From G963663365 sp963663365 (lineage in GTDB: Bacteria; Hinthialibacterota; Hinthialibacteria; Hinthialibacterales; G963663365): DNA of 64,000 nt. The translations under genes and the position numbers were made by a program. Positions 40,434 to 49,416 of this stretch are shown here, in pieces. The stretch lies in the NCBI GenBank assembly GCA_963663365.2, contig CAXXIH010000001.1, positions 868,001 through 932,000 on the forward strand. Reading direction: 5' to 3'. The number at the start of each line of letters is the position of its first letter. Position 1 is the first letter of the stretch. The notes under the pieces are model-generated. The model did not search any database and was not told the DNA's origin. It was given only the letters and a program-made list of their open reading frames with translations.

Positions 40434-43073
40434 TCATGAGTCCTTGGTTTTTCGATTTTGCAGCAGATTTTGGAATGGCATATCGCTCTTCCTAAGACTC
40501 TCAGCGCTCCCACGTTTGGCTTTGCCAGATTGCACTGTCTGTGAATCGACGATTTTCTCTGTATCTGCTATCTGGGCCTGAGGCGGGGGGGGCGAAAGCG
40601 CCGCTGTACTGGAATTTGCTGGTTTCTTTATAACAGGCCCGGATTTTGGCTGTTCTGGCGCAGTTTCTCGTGTGCTGGTTGACCGCGCTTGGTTCTGAGC
40701 GGGTTTAAGTTTTTGAACCGGCTTTTGTTTTTTAGGAGGTTCAGGCTTTTTATCTGCAACTGGAGGTTCGGATTCCGATTCCGTATAGGCATCCGGAGCA
40801 TTTCCCGTATTTACAACCGATGCTGATTGTTCCGCAAGATTTTCCGGGATAAAGGGAATTTCTTCTTCCGACTCGTCAAATTGCGGGCTTGCTTTCCGTT
40901 TCTTGAACGCGAGGGCTCCTATTGCTGCCATAATGCAAAGCAGTAGTGCCAAAAGAGGAAGATATAAATTCCACGGAATCTCCTTGCCGTCCCCCGCTCC
41001 GGTTTGGGAATCCGTGGCAAGAGAGAGCGCGGGTGTCATGTCCGTGATTTGATCAGATGCAGGCAGCGATTGGCCCATGGATGTATTGCCAGCTTGTGCG
41101 GGGCCTGCAGCACCTGCGGCACCGCCATTCGCACCATTTTGCCCTGACCCTGATCCACCTCCTGAACCGCCCCCGCCGGGACCGCCTGCACCAAGTCCCT
41201 GTTGGCGTTTTTTGCGTTCCTCGGCTTCTGATTCGGATTTCCCGGATTCTCTCCCACTTGCAATTTCGCCGCCTCCCGGGCGCACATAAAGTGCTTCTCC
41301 TTCTTGGCTGGGATAAGCCGATCCGCCGCCATTACCTAATTGTGCAAGGCCCGAGAGTTGTTCTGTAGCACGGTTTGCTGCTTGTCCTCCCGCTGCGGCT
41401 ATGACTCCAAGAACGTTGTCCTTGTTTTTTTCCCCTGATTTTTGTTCGTTTCTGTCATGAACGCTTCCGGCTTGCGCGCCATTCGTTTGGCCTCCGGATG
41501 GATTTGCCGCAGCCCCTCCGCCTATCTGAGCATTTGCAGTGCCTCCGCTGGGGTCTCCAGCATTCGCGGTCGTGCTGTTTGCCGAATTATCTGTTGTACC
41601 GGGATTCTTATCACCGCCATTTGAGGACGAATCGGCGCTGTTTGGCGCGGCATCGCCGGATGCCTCCGAGCCGGAGCCTGCTCCGGAAGGCGAAGCCGCA
41701 TTGCCGCTGGGGCTATCGGTTCCACCTCCGCCAGCGTCCGGGTTTCTTCCGTTATTCGAACCACTCCCGCCTGTATCGCTGTTACCTGCGCCAGCCTCGC
41801 CACCCGATTCGCCGCCACTTTGCATACCGGAAATGGGTTGGCCACCATCTATGGGTGCTGAGACCGCCACAACAGGCGGATTTTCTCCGGATGAATTTCC
41901 CGATTCATCTCCAGTGGTCCCGGCGACTGCAACTTCCCCGGCGTTGCCTGAGTCTGATTGACTATTCTCATTGCCATCGGTGCTTGCGCCGGTTGATGAA
42001 TCGGTTGTATTTCCGCTGCCAGTTCCACCCGAAAATCCGCCTCCTCCGGCCAGGGCTTGATCTTGTTCTTCTTTTGGGACGTATGTTAAGCGGACTTCAT
42101 CCAGCACCAAATCGCTGAGATAGGATTTGGGAAATACGATTTGATATTGCAGCGCATAGGCTTCTGAATCGAGCTGCAATGGAGAACTGCGGTAATGGCC
42201 GCTCCATTTTCCGTAAACCTGTTTTTCCGATTCGGTTAGTCTGTAGCGTAAGGTCATTCCCCGTAGAGTGTTGTTTTCCGGAATCCACTCCAATTTTTTT
42301 AGGGTGCCTTTGCCGCCTAAGTTGAATTCGCCAAATAGACATGTTCCCGATTGAAGTTGATCAGGAGAGGAAGTCCATTTTTCAAATGAACCACCCAAAA
42401 ACGATGCATCGAGACGTTCGCCCCACTCGATCTGCCGTGCTTCCACACCGGGAGTGCCTATGTAATCAAGGCTGAGCGCGCCCTTGCCGGGAAGATGAAA
42501 TAGGCCATCGGGCATAAGCAAGAGATGTGATATTTGAGTACCGGCAGGAAATTTAGCGATCTCGTTCCATGAACCGCGCTGTCCGAGTTCCGCCCGATAC
42601 AGAACCGCGCTGTTTTGCAATTCTCCAAGTGTCCAGAGTGAACCATAGGCCCAGGCTATGTCGTAATTCTTTTGGGAAACGGGCATTAAACCCCATGGAA
42701 TCCAACCTTGTGTAGAGTTGTCGCTTCCCGGCGAGTATTGCCAGAGTTCCCGTACGCCCGTATCCCGGATAACCGTGCCAAAAATATGTCCCGGTGCGGC
42801 ATAGGTCATATGATCCTGTCCCTCAGCCGCTACTTGGAATTTTTCCAGAATGGAATCGAATCCGGTGGGAGGTTCCGCCCGGACAACGCCGCGTGATTCA
42901 GGCCAAGGTGTCATTTGACCGGGGCTGAAACAGCGATTGAAATCGGCCTGTGTTGTGTGAGCAACACTCAGTTCTTGGGCGTGCACTTCTCCGTACACAA
43001 AAAGCAGTGCCAACGGCGCTATGAGGCAAAGCGCACGGCTTGTGTGGGAATCAACGGGATGCCAGACTCTCAT
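40434..43073 (-). CDS. Large surface protein with a Gly/Ser/Asn-rich stalk and one membrane anchor
   Basis: 879 residues. Signal peptide to about 33, then a beta-rich extracellular domain (34-345) with propeller-like blades. It is followed by a low-complexity Gly/Ser/Asn/Ala stalk (about 345-690), one membrane helix (WNLYLPLLALLLCIMAAIGA, about 697-720) and a charged Pro/Lys/Glu-rich cytoplasmic tail of about 155 residues. The layout suggests a sensor or adhesin linking an outside domain to the cytoplasm. The stalk is rich in simple repeats and may vary in length. No family recognised. Confidence 0.75.
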   Translation of the reverse strand: MRVWHPVDSHTSRALCLIAPLALLFVYGEVHAQELSVAHTTQADFNRCFSPGQMTPWPESRGVVRAEPPTGFDSILEKFQVAAEGQDHMTYAAPGHIFGTVIRDTGVRELWQYSPGSDNSTQGWIPWGLMPVSQKNYDIAWAYGSLWTLGELQNSAVLYRAELGQRGSWNEIAKFPAGTQISHLLLMPDGLFHLPGKGALSLDYIGTPGVEARQIEWGERLDASFLGGSFEKWTSSPDQLQSGTCLFGEFNLGGKGTLKKLEWIPENNTLRGMTLRYRLTESEKQVYGKWSGHYRSSPLQLDSEAYALQYQIVFPKSYLSDLVLDEVRLTYVPKEEQDQALAGGGGFSGGTGSGNTTDSSTGASTDGNENSQSDSGNAGEVAVAGTTGDESGNSSGENPPVVAVSAPIDGGQPISGMQSGGESGGEAGAGNSDTGGSGSNNGRNPDAGGGGTDSPSGNAASPSGAGSGSEASGDAAPNSADSSSNGGDKNPGTTDNSANSTTANAGDPSGGTANAQIGGGAAANPSGGQTNGAQAGSVHDRNEQKSGEKNKDNVLGVIAAAGGQAANRATEQLSGLAQLGNGGGSAYPSQEGEALYVRPGGGEIASGRESGKSESEAEERKKRQQGLGAGGPGGGGSGGGSGSGQNGANGGAAGAAGPAQAGNTSMGQSLPASDQITDMTPALSLATDSQTGAGDGKEIPWNLYLPLLALLLCIMAAIGALAFKKRKASPQFDESEEEIPFIPENLAEQSASVVNTGNAPDAYTESESEPPVADKKPEPPKKQKPVQKLKPAQNQARSTSTRETAPEQPKSGPVIKKPANSSTAALSPPPPQAQIADTEKIVDSQTVQSGKAKRGSAESLRKSDMPFQNLLQNRKTKDS

Positions 43074-43151
43074 TTCTTATCAATGCCTGCCAAATGGTAC
43101 GGCGAAGTAGAAAATATCAATAGACCGACGCATTTTCGTGGAGAATAACTG

Positions 43152-44123
43152 ATGGCGCTAGCAATCGGTATCGACCTGGGCGGAACGGATATAAAGGCCG
43201 GAGTTGTATCCCAGGCGGGAGAAATCATTTATCGAACCAAAGTCCCTACCAAAGGGAATGAAGGCGGACCGGCTGTTATTCAGCGGATGGAAGATTTGGT
43301 GGGCGAAATTCTCGCCGCGCCAGAAATCGCAAGCCGCCGAACTGAGATCACCGGCGTGGGTGTTGGCAGCCCTGGTCTTATCGATCAAAAGAACGGCACG
43401 ATTACCTGCCCGGTCAATATCCCCAATTGGGAAGATGCTGCTCCAATTAAATCCCGGTTTGAAGCGAAACACGGGATTCGTACGGAAGTTGACAACGACG
43501 CTAATGTCTGCGCCTTGGGTGAGGCCCTCTTTGGTGCAGGCAAAGGGAAATCCGTGGTGATTGCCTTGACATTAGGCACCGGAATCGGTGGTGGTGTGAT
43601 TATCAATGGCAAGGCCTACCATGGCGCACACGGCTATGCAGGCGAATTGGGCCATATTACCGTGCAGCCGGAAGGTCCGCCTTGCAGTTGCGGAAATGAA
43701 GGCGATGTAGAAAGCATCGCTTCGGCCAGTGCCATTGCTCGTTATGCCCAACAACTTGTGAACCAGAGCCTGGATCATGGAAGTCTGTTGGAAAAATGGA
43801 GCAAAGAAGGACAAGTCATTACCAGCAAGCTCGTCTATGAGGCGGCTCTGAAAGAGGACGCCATGGCTCTGCGAATTATTGCCCGTGCCGGCCGTTACCT
43901 GGGAGTGGCGTTATCTTCCATTCTAGTGGCATTCGATCCGGAAATTGTGGTTATTGGCGGTGGCGCCTCCGCTATGGGCGATCTGTTGTTTGACCATGTC
44001 CGGCGTGAGATCAAACAGCGTGTCTTTTTCTCACGCTATCAAGAAACTCCTATCGTCCGCGCTCAACTCGGCGAGGATGCAGGATTCTTTGGCGCAGCCG
44101 GATTGACATTGCCCGTTTCATAG
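43152..44123 (+). CDS. ROK-family sugar kinase (glucokinase-like)
   Basis: 323 residues with the ATP site IGIDLGGTDIKAGVV at the N terminus and catalytic Asp116 in DNDANVCALGE. The substrate/zinc region is GYAGELGHITVQPEGPPCSCGNEGDVES. ROK enzymes normally bind zinc with His and three Cys (CxCGxxGC). Here His168, Cys178 and Cys180 are present but the third Cys is Asp185. It probably phosphorylates glucose or a related hexose. It is divergent from the stalk-protein gene with only 78 bases between them, and convergent with uvrA. Confidence 0.87.
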   Translation: MALAIGIDLGGTDIKAGVVSQAGEIIYRTKVPTKGNEGGPAVIQRMEDLVGEILAAPEIASRRTEITGVGVGSPGLIDQKNGTITCPVNIPNWEDAAPIKSRFEAKHGIRTEVDNDANVCALGEALFGAGKGKSVVIALTLGTGIGGGVIINGKAYHGAHGYAGELGHITVQPEGPPCSCGNEGDVESIASASAIARYAQQLVNQSLDHGSLLEKWSKEGQVITSKLVYEAALKEDAMALRIIARAGRYLGVALSSILVAFDPEIVVIGGGASAMGDLLFDHVRREIKQRVFFSRYQETPIVRAQLGEDAGFFGAAGLTLPVS

Positions 44124-44157
44124 ACATCTGCTGACTTTGATAGCCCGATATAACTGT

Positions 44158-44192
44158 AACGCCCGTTCCTTTTGGTTCGGGCGTTCTTGTTT
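44158..44192 (+). terminator. Rho-independent terminator after the ROK kinase gene
   Basis: Stem AACGCCCG (44158-44165) / CGGGCGTT (44178-44185), then TCTTGTTT. It lies between the convergent ROK and uvrA genes. Confidence 0.8.
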
Positions 44193-44256
44193 CTATGGCC
44201 GCCGTATTTCCTGTAGCGGGCATTTGTAAAAATCTGCGCAAGCGCTGAATTGTAGA

Positions 44257-47076
44257 TTATGCGGATTTGCGTTTAGCCGGTTTGGATTTAAGAATCGATT
44301 TAAGAAACTGCCCGGTGAATGAATTCGCCATTTGGGCCACTTTTTCCGGTGTGCCTTTGGCGATGACCTCTCCGCCCCGGTCGCCGCCTTCCGGTCCCAA
44401 ATCAATGATGTAATCGGCGCATTTGATAACATCTAAATTGTGCTCGATGACTACGACGCTGTTGCCGCGTTCCACCAGCCGGTCCAACACATTGAGTAAT
44501 TTGCGGATATCGTCAAAGTGCAGGCCGGTTGTCGGCTCGTCGAGAATGTAAAGAGTCTTGCCTGTATCCCGGCGGGAAAGTTCTTTTGCCAGTTTCACGC
44601 GTTGTGCTTCACCACCGGATAATGTGGGGGCGGGTTGTCCGAGTTTGATGTAATCCAGACCTACATCGCATAATGTCTGCAAAATACGGACGATGCGCGG
44701 GAAACTCTCGAAGACCTCCAAGGCTTCTTTGACACTCAGATCGAGAACATCGGAGATGCTTAGACCTTTGTATTTGACCTGCAATGTCTCCCGGTTGAAA
44801 CGTTTTCCGGCGCAGACTTCGCATGTCACAAACACATCAGCCAAGAAGTGCATCTCGATCCGCTTGCTGCCGTCACCTTCACAAGCTTCGCAACGTCCGC
44901 CGCGCACATTAAAGGAAAACCGGCCCGGCTTATAGCCGCGTACCTTCGCTTCGGGCAGTTGCGCGAAAAGCGTTCTGATCGGGTCGAAGACTTTGACATA
45001 GGTCGCCGGATTGGAGCGTGGTGTCCGTCCAATCGGCGCTTGGTCGATGTCGATCACCTTATCGATTTTTTTCAGACCCTTAATGGCTTTGTGTTTGCCT
45101 GCCGGAACCTGCGATTGGTGCAATTTTTGGGCGAGTCCCTTATGCAAGATTTCGTTGATAAGAGAACTTTTTCCGGAACCGGAAACACCTGTCACCGCCG
45201 TAAATATGCCAAGCGGAATGTTGACATCGATATTCTTGAGGTTGTTTTCTTGCGCGCCGACGATGGTGATTTTGTCTTTCTCCACCGGGCGGCGTTTTTC
45301 AGGCATCTCGATGCATTTGGAATCGGATAGATAAGACCCGGTCAGCGATTTGGGATGGGTACAAATATGATCATATGGACCGGCCGCAACGATCTCACCG
45401 CCTTCCAGTCCCGCCCCCGGTCCGAAGTCGACAATGAAATCCGCCGCTTCCATCATTTCCCTATCGTGTTCAACAACCAAAACCGTATTTCCGAGATCGC
45501 GCAATTGGCAGAGTGTTTCGATGAGCCGCCGGTTGTCCCGCTGATGAAGCCCGATGCTGGGTTCGTCAAGGACATAGAGCACACCGACGAGCGCGCTGCC
45601 GATTTGGCTGGCCAAGCGGATCCGTTGTGCCTCGCCACCGGAAAGACTCGGCGCGGAACGTTCCAAGGTGAGATAACCAACACCTACTGAATCCAAGAAC
45701 CGAAGACGGTCACGAATTTCCTTAAGCACTTGTTCCGCGACATGCATCTCCCGCTCGTTAAGATTTACGGAGTCGAAGAATTCGCGGGCGGTCTCGATAT
45801 TCATCCTGCAAACTTCAGAGATACGTTTGCCCTGGAATTGCGCGGCTAACGGCTCGGGGCGGAGCCGGCCGCCTTCACAGCTGGGGCATGCAACCCGGTG
45901 CATGAAATCGTTAAGCAGATACTTACGGAAACCTTCGGATGAGGTTGTGTCGAACCAATCCTGCATCTCTGTAACGATCCCGTGATAAGCGCCTCGTTCA
46001 TCGAGCCCTTCGCCATAGAGAAGGAGATTTTGGATACTCTTGGTCAACTTATTCCAAGGTGTGGAAAGGCTGAAGCCGTAAGCGTTGGCGATCCGATTTA
46101 ATGTCTTACGGGTTTTGCGAGCCCAATAGCCTTTGTTTTGGAATACGTTCTTCCAAGGAAGGATTGCCCCATCGCGTACAGACAGCGCCGGATTGGGCAC
46201 GACCAAATCAGGATCGATTTCCAATTTCCGGCCTAGACCATCACATTCCGGGCACATTCCCACCGGATGGTTGAAAGAAAAGTGCTGGGGGGAGAGTTCA
46301 TCGAACGACTTGCCGCATTGCAGGCAGGCATTTCGGCTGGAAAAGAGCGTCTCCTCGCCGTCAACGACGGATACGATGAGTACGCCATTGCCTTCACGCA
46401 ACGCCAACTCGACAGAATCTGTGAGACGGCTCTGTATGTCGTCGCGCATGACCAGACGGTCAACAACGATTTCAACATTGTGTTTTAGACGTTTGTCAAG
46501 ACGGATTTCTTGTTCCAAGTCCATGACTTGGCCGTCTACACGAATGCGAACGAATCCTTCGTTGCGTGCCGCATCGAAGATGTCTTTGTATTCGCCTCTT
46601 CTTTCGCGGACTTTGGGGGCCAGAATCATAAACCGCGCGCCATCAGGCAGTTCATGGATGCGATCAACGATTTGATCGATACTTTGGCTACCGACGGGGA
46701 TATTGCAATCCGGGCAATAGGGTGTCCCGCAGCGGGAGAAGAGTAATCGTAAGTAGTCGTAAATCTCTGTTACGGTTCCAACGGTTGAACGCGGGTTCTT
46801 GCTGGTTGATTTTTGTTCAATTGAGATGGCCGGTGACAAACCGCCAATAAAGTCAACATGCGGTTTTTCTAATTGTCCAAGAAACTGCCGGGCATAGGCG
46901 GAAAGAGATTCGACATAACGCCGTTGTCCTTCTGCGTAGATTGTGTCGAAAGCAAGAGATGACTTTCCGGAACCGGAAACGCCTGTAAAGACAACCAACT
47001 TGTCGCGAGGGATTTCAAGATCGATGCTTTTTAGATTATGTTCGCGTGCTCCGCGAATCGCAATACCGTGTGCCAT
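44257..47076 (-). CDS. uvrA: Excinuclease ABC subunit A
   Basis: 939 residues, the usual UvrA length. Two ABC ATPase halves, each with GVSGSGKSS and signature SGGEAQRIRLA / SGGEAQRVKLA. Zinc modules are CGTPYCPDC, CLQCGKSF...CPECDG and CEACEGDG...CEVC. It recognises bulky DNA lesions and loads UvrB. No uvrB or uvrC nearby. I see no clear LexA box upstream. Confidence 0.96.
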   Translation of the reverse strand: MAHGIAIRGAREHNLKSIDLEIPRDKLVVFTGVSGSGKSSLAFDTIYAEGQRRYVESLSAYARQFLGQLEKPHVDFIGGLSPAISIEQKSTSKNPRSTVGTVTEIYDYLRLLFSRCGTPYCPDCNIPVGSQSIDQIVDRIHELPDGARFMILAPKVRERRGEYKDIFDAARNEGFVRIRVDGQVMDLEQEIRLDKRLKHNVEIVVDRLVMRDDIQSRLTDSVELALREGNGVLIVSVVDGEETLFSSRNACLQCGKSFDELSPQHFSFNHPVGMCPECDGLGRKLEIDPDLVVPNPALSVRDGAILPWKNVFQNKGYWARKTRKTLNRIANAYGFSLSTPWNKLTKSIQNLLLYGEGLDERGAYHGIVTEMQDWFDTTSSEGFRKYLLNDFMHRVACPSCEGGRLRPEPLAAQFQGKRISEVCRMNIETAREFFDSVNLNEREMHVAEQVLKEIRDRLRFLDSVGVGYLTLERSAPSLSGGEAQRIRLASQIGSALVGVLYVLDEPSIGLHQRDNRRLIETLCQLRDLGNTVLVVEHDREMMEAADFIVDFGPGAGLEGGEIVAAGPYDHICTHPKSLTGSYLSDSKCIEMPEKRRPVEKDKITIVGAQENNLKNIDVNIPLGIFTAVTGVSGSGKSSLINEILHKGLAQKLHQSQVPAGKHKAIKGLKKIDKVIDIDQAPIGRTPRSNPATYVKVFDPIRTLFAQLPEAKVRGYKPGRFSFNVRGGRCEACEGDGSKRIEMHFLADVFVTCEVCAGKRFNRETLQVKYKGLSISDVLDLSVKEALEVFESFPRIVRILQTLCDVGLDYIKLGQPAPTLSGGEAQRVKLAKELSRRDTGKTLYILDEPTTGLHFDDIRKLLNVLDRLVERGNSVVVIEHNLDVIKCADYIIDLGPEGGDRGGEVIAKGTPEKVAQMANSFTGQFLKSILKSKPAKRKSA

Positions 47077-47386
47077 AGTGAAGTGGAGTCTGTCGCACTC
47101 TTCTCATAACTCAAAGGCTTGATTGGTTGTGTTTTCGATAATGCTCGACAGAGAGTCCGGTAGAGATTCAGATGCAGGCGTGTTTTTGCTTGACAGCTCA
47201 CGGTTTGAAAGCGTATAAGTTCTGTTAGTTCAAGAGTCTAGGTTTTGAACATAAGTATAGCCGTGCGCTTGAAGGCCGGTCGCAATCACAACACAAGCCT
47301 TGTTTCTCCCGAAATTCCGCTGCCTGCAAATTGTTTCGGGATTTTGAAGCCGGGGCCCTTCGAGCAGGTGAGAAGAAGGATTCCAC
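47077..47386. other. 310-bp divergent spacer between uvrA and the AEC transporter gene
   Basis: Besides the promoter at 47190-47219, nothing else is recognised. The transcript from that promoter would have a leader of about 160 bases before the GTG start. I see no known riboswitch in it. Confidence 0.5.
47190..47219 (+). promoter_or_regulatory. Strong sigma-70-type promoter upstream of the AEC transporter gene
   Basis: Perfect TTGACA (47190-47195), an 18-base spacer and TATAAG (47214-47219, five of six consensus bases). Confidence 0.65.
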
Positions 47387-48466
47387 GTGGCTTTTTTAAC
47401 GAGCCTTACACTAGATATTCTCATACCCACATTTCTGCCTCTGATCTTGGTTGTAATCGCCGGGGTATTGATGGGGCGGTTGATTGAAAAACTCGACGAC
47501 CGGACTTTATCCGCTCTATTACTTTATATTTTCACTCCTTGCCTAGTTCTTTATTCCATTCTTACAGCCGAAAACGAAGCCGGAACCGAAATGACGCAGA
47601 TTGCTTTTTTCTGGTTCTTTCATTCGGCCATCATGTTAGCCGTAAGCCATCAGCTTCTTAAGATTTTAAAATATTCGGTCCATCAAAGACGTTTGATTGT
47701 GCTGACTGTTGTTGTATTGAACGCGGCCAATTACCCCATTCCACTTAACGAATTTCAGTATGGCGAAGCCGGACGTGAAACCGCCGTGAGGATCATGCTG
47801 ATTTTGCAGATTATTTATGTGACGGTGGGAGTTTATCTGGCCAGTGACAAAGCATCTTGGATTGATGGGATTGAAGAAATCTTTCGTTTGCCGTTGGCTT
47901 ATGCGGCGATCCTCGGATTTACACTTTATTTCTTCGGCCTTCGTTTACCGGCGATGTATCAGATGACGGCGCAGGATGTCATTTCGGCAACCGGAGAGGA
48001 TGTCGGAACCGCCGCGAATGTTCCCGGACCTTTATTGATGATGTCCGCGAAATTGCTCAATTTTCTTCAGGCCCCGGCCATACCGCTCAATTTGCTTATG
48101 CTGGGCGTCATAATCGGCAAGGGATTCTATTTACTTGATTTTGACAGTTATAAACGGATGCTTCCCGCCGTGATCCTATCCGCGATTTTGCGTTTGATTG
48201 CTTCGCCGATCTTGGGATTCATGCTGATCTTTGTGATGAAAATTGAAAATCCTCAACTGGCCAAATCGTTGCTTATTCATTCTGCAATGCCGACGGCTGT
48301 CTATGTAGCGATTTTTGTGGCCTTTTATGGACAGCCTTCCGATAAGCGTTTTGCTGCACTGAGTATCATCTTTTCTACAATTGTAAGTTTTATAACCGTT
48401 CCCCTTTTGATTGCCTGGATTGAGAATTCCACTTTGGCCATCTTCGGTAATGTCACTGCCCCTTAA
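47387..48466 (+). CDS. AEC-family (auxin efflux carrier-like) transporter
   Basis: 359 residues, about ten membrane helices. The pattern ILIPTFLPLILVVIAGVLMG at the start, NAANYPIPLNEFQYG in the middle and HSAMPTAVYVAIFVAFYG near the end is that of bacterial AEC/malate-type carriers. The start is GTG, with AAGGA 8 bases upstream. Substrates in this family range from dicarboxylates to amino acids and cannot be predicted here. Confidence 0.87.
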   Translation: MAFLTSLTLDILIPTFLPLILVVIAGVLMGRLIEKLDDRTLSALLLYIFTPCLVLYSILTAENEAGTEMTQIAFFWFFHSAIMLAVSHQLLKILKYSVHQRRLIVLTVVVLNAANYPIPLNEFQYGEAGRETAVRIMLILQIIYVTVGVYLASDKASWIDGIEEIFRLPLAYAAILGFTLYFFGLRLPAMYQMTAQDVISATGEDVGTAANVPGPLLMMSAKLLNFLQAPAIPLNLLMLGVIIGKGFYLLDFDSYKRMLPAVILSAILRLIASPILGFMLIFVMKIENPQLAKSLLIHSAMPTAVYVAIFVAFYGQPSDKRFAALSIIFSTIVSFITVPLLIAWIENSTLAIFGNVTAP

Positions 48467-48505
48467 TGGCCCACCTCGTTTGCCCGTTCATCCGATACGC
48501 ATAAA

Positions 48506-48535
48506 AAAGGAAGAAGCCTTGTGGATTCTTCCTTT
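48506..48535 (-). terminator. Terminator after the pseudopilin gene
   Basis: Ten-base stem AAAGGAAGAA/TTCTTCCTTT. On the minus strand it is followed by a T run (complement of 48501-48508). It lies between the convergent AEC and pseudopilin genes. Confidence 0.75.
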
Positions 48536-48582
48536 CGAGGAATGGCTGGATAAACCTGCCGCTATGCATCGCGCGGCTTGAT

Positions 48583-49269
48583 TTAGCCTGAAAAGCCCCG
48601 ATTCGAGGCGAAGAAAAAGTCGCCCTTGCTAATTAATCCATTACTCGATTGATAAGGGACGCCTGTTTGACCCGAAATACGTATTCCATCAGGGCCATAG
48701 CCAAACATATAGTAATCACCCGGTTTTGGCTCCGGCCATCCCATTTCACGTCCCTTATCCGAATTGATGAAGTTCGTGAGCCAACCTCCGTCAGCTCCCG
48801 GAATTTGCGGATCTTCGTCGAGGTAAAGATAGGACACCGGCGGGTATTGATCTTCGCTAATAAGGCCGCTGCTTTTATCGCCGCCGGTAATTCCGGCAAA
48901 CGGATCGACCGGGATCGAGCCCATGTAGGATGTCGGTGTCGTTAGTGGAACATAGATTCCGGTTATGCCGCCACGGTTGTTGTGACCTTGTTCAAGATTA
49001 AAATCGTTAACCAACCGGTCTTGGCCTTCTTTTTTATCGTCATCCCAGAAATCGATAAGCATGAGATTGCGATCCAGACGAAAGGCCTCAATTGATGTTG
49101 CAAGAGATCGCATATCCGCTTGGCACCTTGCGATTTTTGACCGAGACTGTGCATTGAGAAAATTGGGAACGGCAATCGCCGCTAAAATTCCAATAATGGC
49201 TACGACAATTAGTAATTCGATAAGTGTAAAAGCACCAGATTTTGAAGGGAGATTCGGCCTTGTCCGCAT
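48583..49269 (-). CDS. Type II secretion / type IV pilin-like protein
   Basis: 228 residues. The prepilin signal SGAFTLIELLIVVAIIGILA has Glu at mature position 5. It carries an Ala between the Gly and the Phe, so cleavage would follow Ala or Gly-Ala. After the N-terminal helix (to about 65) comes a globular domain of 160 residues rich in Gly, Pro and Asp, larger than GspG. GGTGGTG precedes the ATG. No pilus assembly genes are nearby; solitary pseudopilins of this kind are common in Planctomycetes-like and Omnitrophota-like bacteria. Confidence 0.85.
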   Translation of the reverse strand: MRTRPNLPSKSGAFTLIELLIVVAIIGILAAIAVPNFLNAQSRSKIARCQADMRSLATSIEAFRLDRNLMLIDFWDDDKKEGQDRLVNDFNLEQGHNNRGGITGIYVPLTTPTSYMGSIPVDPFAGITGGDKSSGLISEDQYPPVSYLYLDEDPQIPGADGGWLTNFINSDKGREMGWPEPKPGDYYMFGYGPDGIRISGQTGVPYQSSNGLISKGDFFFASNRGFSG

Positions 49270-49416
49270 TTCACCACCCTTTGTTTCACGGATTTGTCAA
49301 TTCGCATGAAATTCCTTCCAGCAAAATAGGCTACTACGAGAAAATGCAGGTCTCCAGAGATTGTGCCGAGTTCTGTGAAAAAGAATTTGAAAAATAGACG
49401 GAATTTATGCGGGCCT

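Noticed and set aside
41498..42118. Open frames on the plus strand inside the stalk-protein gene
   Set aside because: They are translations of the complement of Gly/Ser/Asn codons (His/Arg/Leu/Pro-rich) and have no ribosome site or neighbours.
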